A stretch of 64,000 nucleotides of DNA, from the NCBI GenBank assembly GCA_959600905.1, contig CAUGNO010000001.1, forward strand, positions 186,001-250,000, given 5' to 3'. Under the pieces are notes generated by a model. It was not told the origin of the DNA, searched no databases, and saw only the letters and a list, made by a program, of their open reading frames with translations. The position numbers and the translations under genes are program-made. Of the stretch, positions 61,044-64,000 are shown piece by piece; positions within the stretch are counted from its first letter, which is position 1; each line of letters opens with the position of its first letter. Source of the DNA: UMGS1975 sp959600905. GTDB lineage: Bacteria > Bacillota > Clostridia > Christensenellales > QAND01.

Positions 61044-61072
61044 ATTGTATACCAATCATTTGATAAATGCAA
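61044..61072 (-). promoter_or_regulatory. Promoter of dehydrogenase copy 1
   Basis: TTGCAT, 17 bases, TACAAT on the minus strand. It has the same elements as the fba promoter at 63195. A near-palindrome ATTGGTATACAAT with GTATAC core overlaps the -10, suggesting a GntR-type operator. Confidence 0.6.
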
Positions 61073-61129
61073 ATCCCCTGCCCGCATGTTTTATAAAATT
61101 TTTGCAGATTCGCAAAGACTTTGTTAGAA

Positions 61130-61160
61130 AAAAAGAGACAGGAATTTTCCTGTCTCTTTT
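61130..61160 (-). terminator. Terminator of dehydrogenase copy 2
   Basis: Stem agagacagga/tcctgtctct flanked by A and T runs. Confidence 0.88.
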
Positions 61161-61174
61161 GTGTTTTTGGAGGA

Positions 61175-62236
61175 TTACACGCTCTGCAGATCCACCGTGA
61201 CACGGTATGCATCCGGCGTGGCAGCTGCTTCGTATGCCTGCTGGATGTCGCGCAGCGGAATGAATTTACCTTCCAGAGAGTAAGAGCAGTCGATCAAGCG
61301 CTTGCTGATCAGCGTAGCTGCTTCGTACCAGTCTTTCAGGTCGCTGCCGAAGGTACCGATGATCTCGAGCTTGCGATAGTGCAGCTCGTTGGGATCTACC
61401 TGCAGTTCCGGTTTCGGATAGCCGGCCGGGAAGATCAACAACTTGCCGCGGTACTGGCTGAGCATATCGTAGCCCTGCTTGTAAGCAATGGAGCTGCCGA
61501 CAGCTGCGATCACGATATCCGCGCCCTTGCCGTTGGTCAAATCTTTGACCGCTTCGACCGGGTCGTTGTTCTTCGCGTCAACAACATCAACGCCCATTTC
61601 CTGAGCGCGTTTGATCTTCTTCTGAGAAATATCAGAAACGATAACGCGAGCGCCAAACGCTTTGGCTACCTGTGCGTTGACCAAGCCCATGGTGCCGCCG
61701 CCGATAACGACAACATCCTGCATCGGCTTTACGCCAACCTTATGGATACCCTGCACAACGGTAGAAACCGGTTCCAAGAAGCCAGCTTCTGCTGCGGGGA
61801 TGTCATTGTTGATCGGAACGATCAACTTCTGATCCATTACAACGTAATCAGCAAAGCGTTTGAAACCACCGTAGTAGCCATCCGGGCCAGGGCCGCCGTG
61901 AGGCACGTTCTGGCAGTCGCCGGTGTGGCCTTGACGGCAGGAATCACACATGCCGCAGAACGGATGCATGGTCGCTACCTGCATGCCAATTTTGAAGTTG
62001 TCATACACTTCATCGCCCATGGCAACGATGTTACCGGCACATTCGTGGCCGGAAGCCATCGGGAAGCCTTGGTGGTCGCGCAGACCCAACCACTGCTGAT
62101 AGTCGGTGGTACAAATGTTGTTTGCTACCAATTTGACAACGATATCCGTCGGCCCTACTTCGGGGAACGGCATCTCGTGCATCTCGGCAACATGTCCTTT
62201 GACGATAACGCCAAAATGAATTTTGTCAGGAAGCAT
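61175..62236 (-). CDS. Zinc-dependent medium-chain dehydrogenase, copy 2
   Basis: A 353-residue homologue of the adjacent gene, with the same motifs: ICTTDYQQWLG, GHECAG, FCGMCDSCRQGHTGDC, VVIGGGTMGLVNAQVAK and an EGKFIPLRDIQQAYEAA tail. It lies 55 bases downstream of fba and is probably cotranscribed with it. Pairing with a class II aldolase resembles hexitol-phosphate routes (dehydrogenase then ketose-bisphosphate aldolase), but the substrate is not proven. Confidence 0.86.
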   Translation of the reverse strand: MLPDKIHFGVIVKGHVAEMHEMPFPEVGPTDIVVKLVANNICTTDYQQWLGLRDHQGFPMASGHECAGNIVAMGDEVYDNFKIGMQVATMHPFCGMCDSCRQGHTGDCQNVPHGGPGPDGYYGGFKRFADYVVMDQKLIVPINNDIPAAEAGFLEPVSTVVQGIHKVGVKPMQDVVVIGGGTMGLVNAQVAKAFGARVIVSDISQKKIKRAQEMGVDVVDAKNNDPVEAVKDLTNGKGADIVIAAVGSSIAYKQGYDMLSQYRGKLLIFPAGYPKPELQVDPNELHYRKLEIIGTFGSDLKDWYEAATLISKRLIDCSYSLEGKFIPLRDIQQAYEAAATPDAYRVTVDLQSV

Positions 62237-62291
62237 GGGTATAACCCTCCTTAAAGAATTGAATTTTCTATTGTACAGTCAGTGTTTATAA

Positions 62292-63116
62292 TCACACACG
62301 ATTGCACTGATTGAACAATTTCATGTAATGAACCAGCTTGGCTTTGTAGCCCTCGGCCAGCAATTCATACATCTGCATGCCATGATTCGGTTCCTCTTCG
62401 ATGACAGCAGCAGCACCGGCTTTGTACAGGTCGGTCGCCAAGTTTACCTTGCTGATACCTTCGCGGGTCGCCTTCGCCAGGTTTTCATCGCCCGTGCCGG
62501 AACCGCCATGCAGTACCAGCGGTACCTTAACAGCATCAAAGATCTGATGCAGACGATCGAAATCCAGGTACGGGGTGCCTTTGTATTCGCCATGAGCAGT
62601 ACCGATCGCAACGGCCAGCATATCGATGCCGGTCTTTTCGCAATAATCTTTTGCCTGTGCCGGATCCGTCAAAGCAGCGTCACGGTCCACAGAATACTGC
62701 AAGCCCTGGCCTACATGGCCCAATTCCGCTTCAACGCTGACGCCAACCGCATGAGCAACCTTTACCAATTCGGCTACTTCGGCGACGTTTTCTTCGTACG
62801 GCAACGTAGAGCGGTCTACCATGATAGAGGTAAAGCCAGCTTGGATCGCTGCGATTGCATGTTCATACTTTGCACCATGATCCAGGTTGATCGCGATTGG
62901 CACATCCGCTTCCTTTGCCAGAGCGCCTACCATATGGCCAAAGAAATTGATGTCACAGTTTGCAGAGTAGCCCACGTCCAAAATCATGGGAGCTCTGTTT
63001 TCCACAGCAGCGGAGATAGCCGCACGGGCCGTATCTTCGTTGTTGATGTTCGGAGCCGTAACACCGTAACCGCCTTCGCGGGCCGCGTTGAGGATTTGCG
63101 CCATAGATACTAACAT
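62292..63116 (-). CDS. fba: Class II ketose-bisphosphate aldolase
   Basis: A 274-residue zinc-dependent aldolase with catalytic Asp in INLDHGAKYEHA, zinc ligands in EAELGHVG, AIGTAHGEYKG and VLHGGSGT, and the phosphate site near KVNLATD. It cleaves fructose- or tagatose-bisphosphate; the sequence does not decide between Fba and GatY/KbaY. The ATG at 63116 has AAGGAGG upstream, unlike the in-frame start 36 bases earlier. Confidence 0.9.
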   Translation of the reverse strand: MLVSMAQILNAAREGGYGVTAPNINNEDTARAAISAAVENRAPMILDVGYSANCDINFFGHMVGALAKEADVPIAINLDHGAKYEHAIAAIQAGFTSIMVDRSTLPYEENVAEVAELVKVAHAVGVSVEAELGHVGQGLQYSVDRDAALTDPAQAKDYCEKTGIDMLAVAIGTAHGEYKGTPYLDFDRLHQIFDAVKVPLVLHGGSGTGDENLAKATREGISKVNLATDLYKAGAAAVIEEEPNHGMQMYELLAEGYKAKLVHYMKLFNQCNRV

Positions 63117-63146
63117 TCGTTTTTCCTCCTTATAAAGAAGATGTAT

Positions 63147-63170
63147 TAACAAACCGCTTTTGCGGATTGT
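63147..63170 (-). promoter_or_regulatory. Leader hairpin of fba
   Basis: Imperfect stem AACAAaCCGC/GCGGaTTGTT with a TTTT loop lies between promoter and ribosome site. Confidence 0.4.
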
Positions 63171-63194
63171 TTTCGAAAATGAATCCTTAGATAT

Positions 63195-63223
63195 ATTGTA
63201 TAACGAGAACCCGCCCTATGCAA
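63195..63223 (-). promoter_or_regulatory. Promoter of fba-dehydrogenase 2
   Basis: TTGCAT, 17 bases, TACAAT on the minus strand, matching the promoter of dehydrogenase copy 1. In this 313-base gap I see only this promoter, the leader hairpin, the EIIB terminator at 63405-63439 and a weak AAAGCC/GGCTTT stem at 63299-63317. Confidence 0.65.
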
Positions 63224-63404
63224 GCGCCGAATTTCTGCGCCCAGGCCAGCCCCATTTGCCCATATGCGAGCCAAAAACAACATAAAAAATGGAGTGAAAA
63301 AGCCAACAATCGGCTTTGAAATATCACACTGTGCTTACGAAAATATTTTATAGCAATCCTTCTAACAATGCAAGGGGCAGATTTGTTGTCCGCTTGTAGG
63401 AAAG

Positions 63405-63439
63405 CAATAAAAAACTCAAATAGATCACGCTATTTGAGT
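63405..63439 (-). terminator. Terminator of EIIB, overlapping its stop codon
   Basis: Stem ACTCAAATAG/CTATTTGAGT then TTTTTTATT on the minus strand. The TAG of the stem is the EIIB stop codon, so the coding end forms half of the hairpin. Confidence 0.85.
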
Positions 63440-63924
63440 AAAGAGGGAAAGTGCTCCCGCAAGGCATCCTCCAAAGAAAACGGCTTTTGTTCCGGCAAGG
63501 CCTGAAAATATACATGTATACCCTTTTCTTGCAGAGAATGCAGGCACTCCGCATCTGCCTCGGATAAAAACACCGTAGGATACACCTGTATTCTCCCTTC
63601 CCGGCGCCCCAGGCCCGCTACCTGCAAATCTTTGACGGGCACACCGGTCTGAATTGCGGTCTGTGCATGGGCAATGTCCTTAAAGATCAAAAGCACCCTT
63701 CCCTTTTGCGCAGATAAAAAACCCGCTACCTCTTCTGCCGTCAGCACTTCCAGCGTTGTTCCCTTTGGCATCGCCATTTTGAACAACCCGATGAGCATAG
63801 CGTCTTGCGCCACCTCATCATCGACAATACAAATCGAATTTGCCTGGGTTTGCTTTGTCCATTTTACCAGCACCTGGCCATGCACCAAACGGCTGTCCAC
63901 TCTCGCCAAGACCAATTCAGCCAA
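63430..63924 (-). CDS. PTS mannose-family EIIB component
   Basis: A 164-residue EIIB of the mannose/sorbose family. The family motif ARVDSRLVHGQVLVKW holds the phosphorylated His. It continues with DDEVAQDAMLIGLFKMAMP and a typical Rossmann-like fold. I start at a TTG seven bases from GGGGG; a GTG two codons earlier is too close. It sits downstream of its own promoter. EIIC and EIID are not in the window. Confidence 0.9.
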   Translation of the reverse strand: MAELVLARVDSRLVHGQVLVKWTKQTQANSICIVDDEVAQDAMLIGLFKMAMPKGTTLEVLTAEEVAGFLSAQKGRVLLIFKDIAHAQTAIQTGVPVKDLQVAGLGRREGRIQVYPTVFLSEADAECLHSLQEKGIHVYFQALPEQKPFSLEDALREHFPSLLK

Positions 63925-63953
63925 AACCACACCCCCTTACAAATTCATGATTT

Positions 63954-63982
63954 ATCATAATCCAAAGCATTGGCACTGTCAA
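63954..63982 (-). promoter_or_regulatory. Promoter of the EIIB gene
   Basis: Perfect TTGACA, 17 bases, TATGAT on the minus strand. The EIIB gene therefore starts a transcript here. Confidence 0.75.
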
Positions 63983-64000
63983 TCTTCCCGATACCTATGC

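Noticed and set aside
61121..62254. Open frame of 377 codons opposite dehydrogenase copy 2 (and a similar one opposite copy 1 at 60031-60906)
   Set aside because: The two are antisense reflections of paralogous genes, hence look alike; no ribosome site or domain supports them.
63348..63554. Small frame of 68 codons overlapping the EIIB 3' end and terminator
   Set aside because: Overlaps EIIB in another frame and passes through its terminator; no ribosome site.
1..64000. CRISPR arrays, insertion sequences, phage genes, rRNA
   Set aside because: No regularly spaced repeats, transposase-like or phage-like proteins, or rRNA sequence were seen; all sizeable frames are accounted for by housekeeping or small unknown genes.

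Overview
The window reads as a chromosomal segment of a low-to-mid GC Gram-positive anaerobe of class Clostridia (Bacillota). The evidence is strong AGGAGG ribosome sites, TTGACA/TATAAT-type promoters with 17-18 bp spacers, a GAAC-N4-GTTC SOS box, a PerR-type Fur protein, CotF-type spore coat genes, homodimeric GlyRS, and a folD/fchA one-carbon pair. The order (Christensenellales- or Eubacteriales-like) is only a guess. Nearly all the sequence is coding, about 70 genes, mostly on the minus strand. I saw no insertion sequence, prophage, CRISPR array or rRNA.

Layout. 1-10 kb: truncated DUF421 membrane protein, tRNA-Val(CAC), SOS-controlled uvrB-uvrA, two cupin genes, hom, coaX and tspO. 10-16.5 kb: a Cys/Gly-rich small protein, glyS, long hflX with a JAMM-like N-terminal domain, two small membrane-tethered proteins, a SEC-C protein and NADP-isocitrate dehydrogenase. 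16.5-27.5 kb: a cell-wall run (alpha/beta hydrolase, membrane-anchored MurF-like ligase, Ddl), then tsaE-tsaB-rimI, YitT, a MazF without antitoxin, nnr, P1 peptidase, birA and recX. 27.5-34 kb: two spore-coat genes, a 59-residue zinc-ribbon gene, a peptidoglycan-binding lipoprotein-like protein, an MTA/SAH-deaminase-type amidohydrolase, galU, pyk and perR. 34-43.5 kb: PfkB kinase, nucleoside phosphorylase, a response regulator/histidine kinase/GerMN/GerMN operon, an SLBB protein and a D,D-carboxypeptidase that appears to be leaderless. 43.5-50 kb: the conserved obg-yhbY / nadD-yqeK-rsfS set, split by an opposing membrane-protein gene, then gdhA and nth. 50-58.6 kb: an S41 protease, an SH3/peptidoglycan-binding protein, family-4 UDG, folD, fchA, and the PTS core ptsI-ptsH with a mannose-family EIIA. 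58.6-64 kb: a second S41 protease, duplicated zinc dehydrogenases, class II aldolase and a mannose-family EIIB.

How parts work together. The right end looks like a sugar or sugar-alcohol uptake and catabolism region: EI, HPr, EIIA and EIIB supply phosphotransfer, while the dehydrogenases and aldolase resemble a hexitol/ketohexose route. The EIIC/EIID permease is not in the window. Several genes act on the envelope: MurF, Ddl, DacA, two S41 proteases, GerMN proteins and two proteins sharing a His/Cys-containing C-terminal domain. The observations I rank highest are that shared domain, the JAMM-HflX fusion, the leaderless dacA promoter, the membrane gene splitting the obg/nadD cluster, and the duplicated dehydrogenases under matching promoters.
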